A stretch of 64,000 nucleotides of DNA. Source: Lucinisca nassula (Eukaryota; Mollusca; Bivalvia; Lucinida; Lucinidae). Made by a program: the position numbers and the translations under genes. Below, one piece after another: positions 42,385 to 54,064 of this stretch (position 1 is its first letter; each line of letters opens with the position of its first letter). The DNA is taken from positions 60,904,587 through 60,968,586 of the forward strand of contig OY757019.1 of assembly GCA_963580285.1 (NCBI GenBank). Reading direction: 5' to 3'. The notes below the pieces were generated by a model. That model did no database searches. It was given only the letters and a program-made list of their open reading frames with translations, and had not been told where the DNA came from.

Positions 42385-42545
42385 TTAATTATATCGAGGA
42401 TCTTACATGAGTGTTCATGTATTATTGAATTCATTAAACTAATTGAGGAAAAGGGATAAAATGCGAGGCTTTGTCGAGCATTTTATCCCTTTTCCTGGAC
42501 GAGTTTAATAAATTCAATACTACATGAGCACGAATGCAAGATTCT
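42385..42545. mobile_element. Palindromic MITE, ~160 bp
   Basis: AGGAAAAGGGATAAAATGCG AGGC pairs with GCATTTTATCCCTTTTCCT around CTTTGTCGA. The outer parts GAATTCATTAAACTAATTGA and AGTTTAATAAATTCAATACT, and CATGAGTGTTCATG and CATGAGCACGAATG, extend the pairing. 42546-43030 has no gene. CACTAATGGATTATCG-type sequence there is unassigned. Confidence 0.75.
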
Positions 42546-43030
42546 ATTTATCATATGACATTTAAAACGCATTTTATTCACGATTGTTTACAAAAATGTC
42601 AATATTCCGCCGTTTGTAAACGCGACGTCGTTAAGGACGCCGTATATGTAACGTTACGGGACGTATCTAGCTAATTTGCATATTTAATCCACTAATGGAT
42701 TATCGAAAACATTACATGGCGTTAATACACGCTCAGCCGCGACGTCATATGATAAAAAAAAGTTATATGATGGGTTAATAGTCAGAAATGGGTGTGGCAA
42801 AATTAATTTATTTAAAAGGTCAAGGTTTTGTCTTTAGGATGCTAATAATAACTTCTGTTCCAGTCCGTCTCTTACGTTTTCTGTACATATGAAATTATCA
42901 TGATGGTGTTCGTTATTTTAGTATTGACATAAAGCCGAAACTATGTGTCCCCTGTCCGTTCATGGTCGCATATATGAATTTTCAATCGCTTGCGATATCG
43001 TGAAATGGTTTGAATAACATTTTATAATAC

Positions 43031-43226
43031 GGGCCTCCGTGGCCTAGTGGATAAGAGCGCTGACTCTTAATCATTAGATCTCTCACCGCTGTGGTTCAAG
43101 CCTCGCTCGGGTCATATGTGAGACGCCAAGTTCTGCAACGGAAGGTCAGTGGTTTTTCTCCGGGTACCCCAGTTTTCGCCCACCTCTGATTAACGATCGG
43201 CTCGATATGAGTGAAATAATCTTGAA
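43031..43226 (+). mobile_element. SINE-A copy with intact tRNA-like head
   Basis: GGGCCTCCGTGGCCTAGTGG ATAAGAGCGCTGAC, B box GGTTCAAGCC, and the body to CTTGAAAGGGCCG. Where the tail AAAACCAAAAAC should follow, the sequence switches directly into PLE-1 (CAATCCTCGCCCCTTACTCC CGTCGCG), so the SINE 3' end is missing. Confidence 0.85.
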
Positions 43227-43600
43227 AGGGCCGCAATCCTCGCCCCTTACTCCCGTCGCGATTTAGACAAATAATTTGTTCAGTCCGCATGAAGGCTTCC
43301 TAACTCATCAGTGCAACATCTCAGAGGACACAAAAATCAAACAATCACAGAGATAAAACAACGATGAAGACTCGACAGCAAGAAAGCACTGAAATGGTTG
43401 AGCAAAAGAAAACTAACAGTTCCACTCCAATAGGCCAAACCAGAGACACAACATCAGATACCAACCGACATAGAATCTGAGACCTGACCAACCGGCGCGC
43501 AATTAAAGATGGAAGCAAAATTATCAACCGTGATTGGGTTAACTACCATGCATGCAGTCTGTCAAATAACATTTATGTTGTACCCAATCGTTTATATCGA
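43227..43600 (-). pseudogene. PLE-1 RT C-terminus plus 3' region
   Basis: Minus strand: the C-terminal part of the retroelement protein at about 43465-43600, with fragments matching VVNPIT and SLFNC, followed by the common downstream block including RTEQIICLNRDGSKG (43230-43290). Frame is broken in places. See the RT entry at 44250-45200 for the family. Confidence 0.6.
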
Positions 43601-43603
43601 ATC

Positions 43604-43908
43604 TCAAATTCAAAATCGCTTATCATAAATTTTGCAGGAAGCAAACCCATCTGCAATAGATAGATGTAAATGCATAAACGGGGCCTCTGTTTACAACAGA
43701 AAACCAACAGTTACACCCCGATGGGCTAATCAAGGTATAGAGCATCAGGTACCAACCAACATAACGTAAGTAAGCTTTACGCTGGAACCGTCATAGAATC
43801 GACCCTACGGCGTGCAATTAAAGTGGGAACCGTGATTGAGATAACTACCGTGCTTGCGGCAGTCTGTCAAATAGCATTTATGTTGTACCCATCTTTTTAT
43901 ATCGAAGA
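43604..43908 (-). pseudogene. PLE-1 RT scraps
   Basis: 43604-43690 (minus) encodes LHLSIADGFASCKIYDKRF, matching LHLSIVDGFVSCKINNKRF in the larger RT remnant at about 44480-44560. 43780-43908 is another copy of the protein C-terminus with internal deletions. Together they show at least two PLE-1 copies nested here before the MITE-1 at 43909. Confidence 0.6.
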
Positions 43909-44195
43909 CATTACGGAAACACGCCTATACAAATACATTGTAAACTTTACCGCCTAAACACGAAACTTTTAAGATGCAAAATTGTGATATTTGTCTTATT
44001 TCTGCTCAAAATATAGATTGTGGGTACTCGTTAGAGCCGCCTCATCGAGGTGGTCGAGGTGGTTCTAACGTGTGTCCACACACTATGTTTTAGAGCAGAA
44101 ATAAGATAAATAAGGCTTACCCCTGTAAACCATAGTTTTACTATATAAAAGGGGGGTTCAAGGGGTCAGAATTATAATGGCGTGATGGCGTGATG
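43909..44195. mobile_element. MITE-1 copy, full length
   Basis: Left end CATTACGGAAACACGCCTAT A and right end ATTATAATGGCGTGATGGCG TGATG, with arms AGATGCAAAATTGTGATATT, CTTATTTCTGCTC and the central GGTACTCGTTAGAGCCGCC palindrome. It carries a local duplication in the loop (GAGGTGGTC twice). Confidence 0.85.
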
Positions 44196-44249
44196 ATAAT
44201 TATAATGGCGTGATGATGATTTTACGAAATTGGATACTGAAATCATTGC

Positions 44250-45200
44250 TAGTATATATTATTTGTCTGAATAAGGTCACAGTAAAAAAAGATTTGAGTA
44301 GTTTATGATTCCGACAACGCTGGTTACGAAGTTTATCAAAAAAACAATTTATTACGAGTGTTGAAGTCAGTTACAAGACTAAACATTCTGCCCAATCGAA
44401 ATATTTTCGAAACTTAAGCTCCATAGGATGTCGCACGAGGAACATCACCATCCAGGAAAGGACAATTTACAATCTCAAAATCAAAATCGTTTATTATTAA
44501 TTTTGCAGGAAACAAACCCATCTACAATAGATAGATGTAAATCCAAAAACGAGGCCTCGGTACCAGAAGAATTTGCTTTATTTAACTGAAGTTCTGGAGG
44601 GTAAATTTGACTGATCAAACAAGGTATTGTCAATATTCAATAAATCATCCAAATATCTAGATTAAATTTTCAGATAGGTTTTCAACGGATAGGGACATCA
44701 TGAAGTATCTTTCATTACAAAACAAGAACAGATCAGCCACAGTGTGCGCAGTTCGTACCCATCGGAATACCCAAAATTTATGTAAATAACTCGATACCAA
44801 ATTGTATATAAATATTGTCAAGTAGAAAGATGAAAGCTTCACACCCTTTCTGGCATGGCCATAATGTGTAAAGTTTATGCCCTTCAGAAGTGAAAAAAAA
44901 AAAACAAAAAAAAAAAACATTAATCGCATTACATGCAAGATAGAATGAAATGCCCATTCAATTAAATTATTAAGGTTTTCTTTTATAAAATTACGAGGAA
45001 GGGCAGTGAAAAGGGTAGAAAAATCACAAGTGGACAGACTTGAAGAACGAAAACGTCTGGATTTCAATTCACAAGTTTGTAATTTTTCATCATGAATCAG
45101 AACCTATTTAATTTTTTATTGAATCACAACGTTTGCTTTCTCAAAATTATCATTCCACTTATGATCTCGGGCATTGCTCTTTGCATGTAAGGATAACGAA
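44250..45200 (-). pseudogene. PLE-1 reverse transcriptase (Penelope-like), decayed
   Basis: Read on the minus strand from about 45200 down. The longest unbroken part (45067-44657) contains SLSTCDFSTLFTALPRNFI, like the D-F-S-T-L-Y-T block before the first catalytic Asp, then VADLFLFCNERYFMMSLS, the segment after the usual I-P-M-G-T-N-C-A-P motif, which is here corrupted. In another frame follows RYLDDLLNIDN, the catalytic Y-L-D-D box (about 44620-44660), then FLDLHLSIVDGFVSCKI and FDFEIVNCPFLDGDVPRATS (about 44420-44560). At least two frameshifts and an in-frame stop are present, plus an A-rich insertion near 44890-44920. I assign it to Penelope-like elements from recalled similarity to bivalve and cnidarian proteins; another RT clade is possible. 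No GIY-YIG nuclease was seen. Confidence 0.65.
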
Positions 45201-45407
45201 AATACCATTAAAACAAGAAAAGTATTGCATGTTTTCTAACATGTTATAATGGGCGGTATCTTGAATGAAGTGGGATTTGAAAGAAATAAGAACACTCTGT
45301 ACAGTCGCACTTTTTGAATGCATCTGATGTATATGTTATGTAACGTTCAGTTTGAAGTACATTTAAGAAATGATTTTTTGCTGTTCATGAATGTATTAAC
45401 GCAGTGT

Positions 45408-45466
45408 GTCGCGTGCAAAGTAAATGAACCCCCTTCGGGGTTCATGTAAACTTTGCTAGAAATCCG
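45408..45466. other. Small hairpin in otherwise unassigned DNA
   Basis: GCAAAGTAAATGAACCCC pairs with GGGGTTCATGTAAACTTTGC around TTCG. 45200-45760 has no gene that I recognise; the frame 45453-45638 is unassigned. Confidence 0.6.
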
Positions 45467-45767
45467 CTGTCGTTCATACTTTTATGAAAAGCAGAAAAAA
45501 ATAAGTACATGTATATTTTCTATACATATTTGCGATAAAATGTTTACAGGGCAAAAAATGAAAAAAAATTACACGCTGTTTGTCACCAACGCCCGTAGAG
45601 AACCATGGTTTAGACTGACGTCACTGAAAATCATGTAATGCGATGCGTTCATCGAAGTGTAAGGGGAAGCGGACGAGCCTTCAAAATATGTAACGGAAAG
45701 CGGCTAGCTTTTTTTTTACTGTTGAGTAATGACAGTACGCCGAACAAGCTGTTGTGCTAGCGTATAA

Positions 45768-46545
45768 GTAGAAGTAAAACAAAGATTAGGAATCGATACA
45801 ATTAACTTACTCCACCCATCAAAGACACCGAAGGGAAAGAAACACAAACATGAAGCGACCAGATCATAATGGAAACCTAAACAAAGGAAGGCCATAAGGA
45901 CAGTTACTTTCCCACAAAATGGCCATCCAAAATAAAAAGACACAAGTGATACACACAGTAAGTAACAAAAAACAACATAAATAAACCGCGACAGAAGAAC
46001 CGCCTTGGAACGGTCAGTGGACAGATTTCCACTGGGGGGGGGGGGGGGGGGGGTGGGCTTAAATCATTTTTACGTGGCCACAATCCTCGCCCTTACTTCC
46101 GTCGCGATTTAGACAAATAATTTGTTCAGTCCGCATGAAGGCCTCCAAACTCATCAGTGCAACATCTCCGTGAACACAAATAATCAAAGAACCACAGAGG
46201 TGAGACAACGGTGAGGACTCGACAGCAAGAAACCACTGAAATGCTGGAGCAAAAGAAAACCAACAGTTAGACTCCGGTGGGCCCGACCAGAGACAGAGCA
46301 TCAGGCACCAACAAACATTACCTTGAATTAGATCTCTCTAATTCGAAATAAGCCTTTACGTTGGAACCGTCATAGAATCTGAGGCCTGACCCACCCGCGT
46401 GCAATTAAAGAGGGAAGCAAAGTTGCTAACCGTGATTGGGTTAACAACCATGCATGCAGTCTGTCGTATAACATCCATGTTGTACCCAATCTTTTTATAT
46501 CGAAGAAAGATTTTACGAAATTGGGTGCTGAAGTCATTGCGGTTG
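45768..46545 (-). pseudogene. PLE-1 RT C-terminus with complete 3' region
   Basis: From 46545 down the minus strand reads FSTQFRKIFLRYKKIGYN, then DVIRQTACMVVNPIT and FASLFNCTRVGQASDSMTVP, with a stop at 46356-46358. This is an intact C-terminal end of the retroelement protein. Downstream (46310-45768) comes the tail seen in all copies. A secondary frame there reads AFMRTEQIICLNRDGSKGED, repeated in other copies. A 20-base G tract lies at 46034-46053. The element ends in TTGTTTTACTTCTACTTAT. This is the reference copy for the PLE-1 3' end. N-terminal and polymerase parts are absent here. Confidence 0.7.
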
Positions 46546-46784
46546 TATATTTTTCTGAATTTATATACTAAGTAACCATAAAATTCGGGTTCCGATGGAC
46601 CTTGTTGCAGAAGAGATTAAAGTCCAATATTGAATTTTGAAATTAAATCAGAATGGACCTGTCTAACATAAGCTCTCCCGTTATGAAAATCAAATAACAA
46701 TATCTGCTCCGAATCCGCCTGGGCCGTCGGTGTTTACCTACAGTCACTCTTACCCGCATATGCGAGTTAAGAAAACTATGATGA

Positions 46785-47080
46785 TGTACGGAGAGACGTT
46801 TTACGGCCGCCACACGGCACAACACCAGCTACAGTGAAAATAAATAAGTTCTGAAGTTAGATCCTTTGGAAGCAAGGAATACACCAACTAAACGAAAATA
46901 GCAGACTCGGTTTTATTGAGTCTGTTCATGACCAGTACTGAAATATGCAACACCGGCCACGCCCTCTAGCACCGGATTAAGCAGAACTCTATTTTCAAAA
47001 TGATACCAAATGAACTCAATGACCCCAAAGGACCAGAAAATATAATTTGCACTATGACAATCATAGCCTGTCTGATCAAT
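46785..47080 (-). mobile_element. HHR-family repeat, variant without hammerhead
   Basis: Contains CGTTTTACGGCCGCCACACG GCACAACACC, GGAAGCAAGGAATACACCA and CCCAAAGGACCAGAAAATAT AATTTGCACTATG, shared with the 23.3, 39.2 and 56.1 kb copies. Where those have the ribozyme, it has CAGACTCGGTTTTATTGAGT CTG (minus: hairpin with AATAAAACC loop). 46560-46784 and 47081-47380 have no recognised feature. Confidence 0.7.
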
Positions 47081-47380
47081 ATCTGGTCAAGGAGGAGATA
47101 TATCAAGTGATTAAATCAGCAAGGTGGACAGAATAATACATCTTTTAGAGAGGTTTTAGTTTTCATGCAACAAAGAAATTCACAGAAACAAGACATTCTC
47201 ATAAAAGGATATTATAAGAAAATTCCACCGTATGAAACATATTTTCATACCATATCAATTAGTTATAGATATATCCTTTTCCAGTCAAATAGAACATTTA
47301 TTTTTAGAAATTCAAGGGAGGTTAATGTGCAGAAATCGTCTGACAGAAAACTGCAACTGCAATAATTGCCAAGAGGCTGG

Positions 47381-47490
47381 ATAGGTCATATTTCATCTTA
47401 ATATTGAGTAAATGTCCCACAATTTTGGAAACAACGACTCCAAAATGACCTTTACGGTGCTGACGGGGACGTTAAACCTAAAACTAAACA
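47381..47490 (+). mobile_element. SINE-B 3' fragment
   Basis: GTCATATTTCATCTTAAT through CAAAATGACCTTTACGGTGC TGACGGGGACGTTAAACC to the A-rich tail; 5' truncated. Confidence 0.8.
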
Positions 47491-47554
47491 ACAAACTGGG
47501 TTGACAATCGAACTTAGAATGTGAATGAAAAGCTTACTTATGGCCTTCCTTTGT

Positions 47555-47680
47555 TTAGGTTTCCATTGTGGTCTGGTCGCTTAATGTTTGTATTTCTTTC
47601 CCTTTGGTGTCTTTTATGGGTGGAGTAAGTTATTTGTATCAATTCCTGATCTTTGTTTTACTTCTACTTTACTAAAGCTT
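47555..47680 (+). mobile_element. PLE-1 3' end fragment
   Basis: CCTTTGTTTAGGTTTCC, TTTCTTTCCCTTTGGTGTCT, GGTGGAGTAAGTTA and ATTCCTGATCTTTGTTTTAC TTCTACTTTAC. Plus orientation, 5' truncated, ending in the same TTCTACTTTA as other copies. Confidence 0.75.
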
Positions 47681-47689
47681 TTACTTGTC

Positions 47690-49138
47690 AGTTATTATTA
47701 TGTCAAAGGGAAGACACTCATATTGCAGCTATGTAGCAAATTATCAGGTTGCTTTTAAATTAATGATACAGTGACATAAATTTAATATAAATATATGGCG
47801 CCAAATATACTCAGTCAAAAAAGTTCCTATACCTAAAATTGCTTCTGTTACTATCGCTACTACAGATAAAAACTACACAAAGTTTGTTATGTTTTGATAA
47901 GAAGACTCATTTTCCCGTGCAAAAGCACCATTCGTTTTTGTTTTCGTAAACACATCATCGTAGACTATTGCTTTAAACATCCAAGGGGTCACTGTGTCAT
48001 TTTCGCAGAGAAAATCATTAAAACATGCTATGATTTAACATCAAAAAATTTCCCTTTACTCTACATTTCTAAAATTTGATACATGTGACATTTCTTTAGA
48101 TACCATTTGCGTCTATTCACAAAAGATTTGGAACTTTAGTTTCATCAGCTACGAGAACAGGCTATCACATATTGACCTCCAATTCTTAGAAGTTGTTTGC
48201 AAATGCTGCTTTCAATGGGAACTCCATAGAAAATCGCAATCGATATTGCTACATGCTACATGAATTTTCTGTATTTTTTACCATCGTGATTAAAAGCGAT
48301 GGTGGACACAAAGCGTTGTTTGAAAAAATGGCAAAAATTGATTGACAGGAATAAAAATTACAGCACTTCGAAAATTGCTATATTTTTAATTGCAAGGGAG
48401 ATAATTTGAGAATTTCACAAATTAAAACCTCGCTTATAATGCGGGATCATGAGATATTGTAAAAGTAAAGTGTTATCCGATGTTCAGAGAATATTGTCTT
48501 CCATCTTAGACAAAAAAGAACTTTCTGCGCATGCGCAATGTCCATTTTCTACCAAAATCTTTCTAGGCACATATTGGAAGACAACTCTGGAGCAGAAAGA
48601 TATGGACAAATGCAAGTTTGAGCATTCTCTAGCTAAACGTCCGATATAAATGTCTACAGCCAAATTTAGCTCAATAGCTGCAGGATATCTAGTGAGTTTC
48701 ACTCGAAAGTTGTTATAGTTACTTTTTTGACTAAGTATATATTCGAATTCAACTATCAGTGACATAGTTTTAATCAAACATTTACTAACAAAAACACTAG
48801 AAAAAATGCTTACTAACTTTAATGCATACTAAACCACGCCCACTAAATAACATACGGATCCACTAGGTAATTACGTCAAAAAAGTAAAAGTAGTTTTATA
48901 TTAGGCACTAAAGAATATATCTCTGAGGTATATTATTCATAGTAAATACTGTTAGTATAAATTTACTTGTATATATCTATGAATAAAATTCGCCCAAGAT
49001 AACGTATCTTACATACTTAGATTTAATAGTATTGCAAGCCATTGAAGATCCGTTTATCATTTTTTTATGTGCGTAAATCCAGAAGTTGGCCGAGATAAGT
49101 TTGCTTATAACTTTTCAATTCATTCGTGTTATTGCACG
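47690..49138. other. No gene recognised
   Basis: AT-rich. Overlapping frames near 48449-48777 on both strands have no recognisable domain. No repeat family from elsewhere in the window is visible. Confidence 0.45.
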
Positions 49139-49140
49139 AC

Positions 49141-52100
49141 CCGCAGAAAAAGCAACCGACTGAAGTCGGTTTTTTCTAAGAGTGCCCTAAAATCACCGTG
49201 TCATTCTGTCATTCTGTCAGTCTGTCATTCTGTCAGTCTGACAGTCTGTCATTCTGTCTGTCCGTCCGTAACCCGTTTGTGAAAATTGGTGATAGTGACT
49301 TAACCGCTTGGAATATTTAAACAATTTTTGGCATACTGATAGATATCAATGAGATCTAACCAATGAACTTACGAAATATTACATTCCATTTAGTATAGCC
49401 TCGCCGAGGCGAAAAATGTGAAAATTTTCGAACATTTTTGAACTGCTTCTCCTCGGAAACCGTTGGGCCGATTGAAGTCAAATTTCATATGGAGCCTCTA
49501 TGGGATGGGGGAAACCAAAAATTGCTCATGGGGTCCAGGACACATGACCAAAATGGCCGCCAAGCCATATATGGTTTGTCTGTCTGTCCGTCCGTAACCC
49601 GTAAGTGAAAATTGGTGATAGTGACTTAACCGCTTGGAATATTTAAACAATTTTTGACATACTGATAGATATCAATGAGATCTAACCAATGAACTTGGAA
49701 ATATTACATTCCATTTAGTATAGACTCGCCGAGGCGAAAAATGTGAAAATTTTCGAACTGCTTCTCCTCGGAAACCGTTGGGCCGATTGAAGTCCAATTT
49801 CATATGGAGCCTCTATGGGATAGGGAAACCAAAATTTGCTCATGGGGTCCAGGTCACATGACCAAAATGGCCGCCAAGCCATATATGGTAAAAACCCTTC
49901 AAAAATAGTCTTCTCCAGAACCACTGGGCAGATTTCCACGAAACTTGATAAATAGCATCTGGGATGTAGGCCTATCATAAATTGCTAAAATGATGACCCT
50001 GGGTTGACCTTGACATTCTTTGGGTCCGTCCGTAACCCGTTTGTGAAAATTGGTGATAGTGACTTAACCGCTTGGAATATTTAAACAATTTTTGGCATAC
50101 TGATAGATATCAATGAGATCTAACCAATGAACTTACGAAATATTACATTCCATTTAGTATAGCCTCGCCGAGGCGAAAAATGTGAAAATTTTCGAACATT
50201 TTTGAAGTGCTTCTCCTCGGAAACCGTTGGGCCGATTGAAGTCAAATTTCATATGGAGCCTCTATGGGATGGGGGAAACCAAAATTTGCTCATGGGGTCA
50301 AGGTCACATGACCAAAATGGCCGCCAAGCCATATATGGTTTGTCTGTCCGTCCGTAACCCGTTTGTGAAAATTGGTGATAGTGACTGAACCGCTTGGAAT
50401 ATTTAAACAATTTTTGGCATACTGATAGATATCAATGAGATCTAACCAATGAACTTACGAAATATTACATTCCATTTAGTATAGCTTCGCCGAGGCGAAA
50501 TATGTGAAAATTTTCGAACTGCTTCTCCTCGGAAACCGTTGGACCGATTGAAATCAAATTTCATATGGAGCCTCTATGGGATGGGGGAAACCAAAAATTG
50601 CTCATGGGGTCCAGGACACATGACCAAAATGGCCGCCAAGCCATATATGGTTTGTCTGTCTGTCCGTCCGTAACCCGTAAGTGAAAATTGGTGATAGTGA
50701 CTTAACCGCTTGGAATATTTAAACAATTTTTGGCATACTGATAGATATCAATGAGATCTAACCAATGAACTTGGAAATATTACATTCCATTTAGTATAGA
50801 CTCGCCGAGGCGAAAAATGTGAAAATTTTCGAACTGCTTCTCCTCGGAAACCGTTGGGCCGATTGAAGTCCAATTTCATATGGAGCCTCTATGGGATAGG
50901 GAAACCAAAATTTGCTCATGGGGTCCAGGTCACATGACCAAAATGGCCGCCAAGCCATATATGGTAAAAACCCTTCAAAAATAGTCTTCTCCAGAACCAC
51001 TGGGCAGATTTCCACGAAACTTGATAAATAGCATCTGGGATGTAGGCCTATCATAAATTGCTAAAATGATGACCCTGGGTTGACCTTGACATTCTTTGGG
51101 TCCGTCCGTAACCCGTTTGTGAAAATTGGTGATAGTGACTTAACCGCTTGGAATATTTAAACAATTTTTGGCATACTGATAGATATCAATGAGATCTAAC
51201 CAATGAACTTACGAAATATTACATTCCATTTAGTATAGCCTCGCCGAGGCGAAAAATGTGAAAATTTTCGAACATTTTTGAAGTGCTTCCCCTCGGAAAC
51301 CGTTGGGCCGATTGAAGTCAAATTTCATATGGAGCCTCTATGGGATGGGGGAAACCAAAATTTGCTCATGGGGTCAAGGTCACATGACCAAAATGGCCGC
51401 CAAGCCATATATGGTTTGTCTGTCCGTCCGTAACCCGTTTGTGAAAATTGGTGATAGTGACTGAACCGCTTGGAATATTTAAACAATTTTTGGCATACTG
51501 ATAGATATCAATGAGATCTAACCAATGAACTTGCGAAATATTACATTCCATTTAGTATAGCTTCGCCGAGGCGAAATATGTGAAAATTTTCGAACTGCTT
51601 CTCCTCGGAAACCGTTGGACCGATTGAAATCAAATTTCATATGGAGCCTCTATGGGATGGGGGAAACCAAAAATTGCTCATGGGGTTCAGGACACATGAC
51701 CAAAATGGCCGCCAAGCTATATATGGTCTGTCTATCTGTCCGTCCGTAACCCGTTTTTGAAAATTGGTGATAGTGACTTAACCGCTTGGAATATTTAAAC
51801 AATTTTTGGCATACTGATAAATATCAATGAGATCTTATCAATGAACTTGCGAAATATTACATTCCATTTAGTACAGCCTCGCCGAGGCGAAAAATGTGAA
51901 AATTTTCGAACTGCTTCTCCTCGGAAATCGTTGGGCCGATTGAAGTCAAATTTCATATGGAGCCTCTACGGGATGGGGGAAACCAAAATTTCCTCATGGG
52001 GTCCAGGTCACATGACCAAAATGGCCGCCAAGCAATATTTTGTAAAAACCCTTCAAAAATAGTCTTCTCCAGAACCACTGTGCAGATTTCAACGAAACTT

Positions 52101-52400
52101 GATAAATAGCATCTGGAACGTAGGCCCATCATAAATTGCTAAAATGGTGACCCTAGGTTGACCTTGACCTTCTTTGTGCCTAGGTCAAACTTTGACACAT
52201 ATGCTTTTGTGTTGGATTTTATCCTGCAAACGATTCAGAATACAGTACTAAAGTATAAGATATATTTTTGCTCCTTACGATAAGGCGCATTTATTGGGGG
52301 AACCGTTTTATGTCCATGTCACATGACCAAAATGGCCGCCATACCCATATATGGTAACACTCATAAAGCTAAAAGCATCCGGCGGGTCGTGCACTTCAGC
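49141..52400 (+). repeat. Pearl-like tandem core array 9, expanded
   Basis: Same family as array 5. Left end GCAGAAAAAGC with hairpin AACCGACTGAAGTCGGTT, a GTCATTCTGTCAGTCTG run, then (CCGT)n starting every unit, and right end CATCCGGCGGGTCGTGCACT TCA. Units of about 300-470 bp differ slightly, and a three-unit block of 1,076 bp is duplicated (about 49.52-51.72 kb). Every unit contains AAAATGGCCGCCAAGCCATA and TAGTATAGCCTCGCCGAGGC GAAAA. Minus-strand frames at 49715 and 50791 are identical because of the duplication and encode no known domain. Confidence 0.88.
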
Positions 52401-52409
52401 TGAAGCACT

Positions 52410-52484
52410 GGTGTGAGGATGAAAAGCAGTGTGACTACTGTTCTTTCCTAGAGCGGGGCTTAGGAAATTGAAACAGGACATTCA

Positions 52485-52521
<37 letters not shown>

Positions 52522-52760
52522 GAGTTTCCATTTAAGGACGCATGGTTTGCTGTTATGTCGGTTTGATGATAAATGGATCATGGCAAAACCTTTTACATGA
52601 GCCATGTCATGAGAAAACATGTTATTGCCATTTGCGAACCCCAGCTGTCCAGATCAGCCTGCGCATCCGCACAGTATAATCATCAGCTCCTATGTGTTCG
52701 CTGCCTGGATAGAATAATGCATTTTGTTTCTATATATAAACTTTTAAGACTCTTTCAACG
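52410..52760. mobile_element. Unclassified repeat with (TTG)n microsatellite
   Basis: A (TTG)n run at 52486-52522 is followed by GTCGGTTTGATGATAAATGG and GTCCAGATCAGCCTGCGCAT CCGCACAG. The CAGCCTGCGCATCCGC motif is, from memory, widespread in clam genomes as part of a MITE. The frame 52573-52905 spans it and shows no domain. 52760-53480 holds nothing recognised. Confidence 0.4.
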
Positions 52761-53479
52761 CTGTGTAAGTGAGCAGACCGGTTTCTGTTTTACCTGGTCG
52801 CCAATAATACAGGTTATCTCGTCGCGCACTCACATATGTACATACATGTATTTGTTTGCCTTTGTATTCGACCCACAGTATATTTTACGTATCCGGTGTC
52901 AGTGACAATACTGGCCGAAGGCTGCAGATGAAAGACATAGCTGTCCTTTTCGGTCAATCAGCTGACCATCCCAGCATCCTGTATGTCACACGTAAATCAG
53001 TGTCATTGTCAACAAGGTGCGAAATATATGCAACCACAGACAGTTTTATATTTTCACGTAGACTACAACCATAAAACACAGTCTTCCCTAGTCAAAGAGA
53101 GAAGATTATAGTAAATCTATCTGTCGAATGTAGGCGAGAAGCACTACGAAAACTTTCATTTTTTGTAGAGAAAATGGAGTTTATATACAGCGTTTTCAAT
53201 ATTTGAAATGACCCATGACCTCTTGCATGAAACTACCTGAGGCATCCTCTACATTTCTCCGCGTTGCAAAGGTTCTTGCGAGACTGCGCGCGCTGTACAG
53301 GGTCACGTGAGCCTTAGCTGGTCGCCGATACGACAACTACCAGTAATGACGGTTGGTAATTCTATCGTATCTCAAAAACTAAAAGAATAAATCAGTTTGT
53401 TAACTACTAGAAATAATATATGATTAACATGTTTGTTAACGTTTTCAATAAAAGGCTAAAAGGGTGCCTTTGAAAACAA

Positions 53480-53705
53480 AGAGCACCTAAAAGAACGAAA
53501 ATCGGAGACTCGGTTTTATTGAGTCCCTTCATACACAACACTATCGTTTGCCGGACTGCACAGGCATCTTAGCATCAGCTTAAAACGATATTCGATTTTC
53601 AAAGTAACCAGAATGGGCTCAATGATTCCAAAGGAAAAGAAAATATAATCTGCCCTATGATGAAGCACGGGGAGACTTTTTAACCTTTTCAGCCCTGTAT
53701 AGATC
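53480..53705 (-). mobile_element. HHR-family repeat, variant without hammerhead
   Basis: GAACGAAAATCGGAGACTCG GTTTTATTGAGTCCCTTCAT and TCAATGATTCCAAAGGAAAA GAAAATATAATCTGCCCTAT GATGAAGCACGGGGAGAC. Same hairpin variant as 46.9 kb. 53706-54060 has no recognised feature. Confidence 0.7.
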
Positions 53706-54064
53706 GGCACAGGCACAGCAGTTTGCATCCTCTTTTTCATGTTGACTAAACTAAATTTACCAGAATGGACGTGTTCGGATTAAAAGATAGAAGAGTCCAT
53801 TTGAGAAGCAAAGGGTGAAAGGGTAGCAAAACTTCATCATAGCTTTAAGTAACAATCTCGCTCTATAGTCCATGTATATTAATATCGCCCAGTCCTTACA
53901 TAGACCTGGTATATGTAGGTGGTCGAAGTATTTAAATCAGCTTTTAAAATGTGTCTTGCTGTTCGTGCTTGTAATCTTAATAGACGATTTATATTCGCTG
54001 AACTGTTTGAGCCCAGTGTCATGGTACCGTATTTCACACTATCGAAGTATGTTTATATATATAT

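Noticed and set aside
42330..42790. CpG-rich GCGACGTCGTTAAGGACGCC stretch as a promoter
   Set aside because: It is short, lies beside a palindromic MITE, and has no downstream coding sequence.
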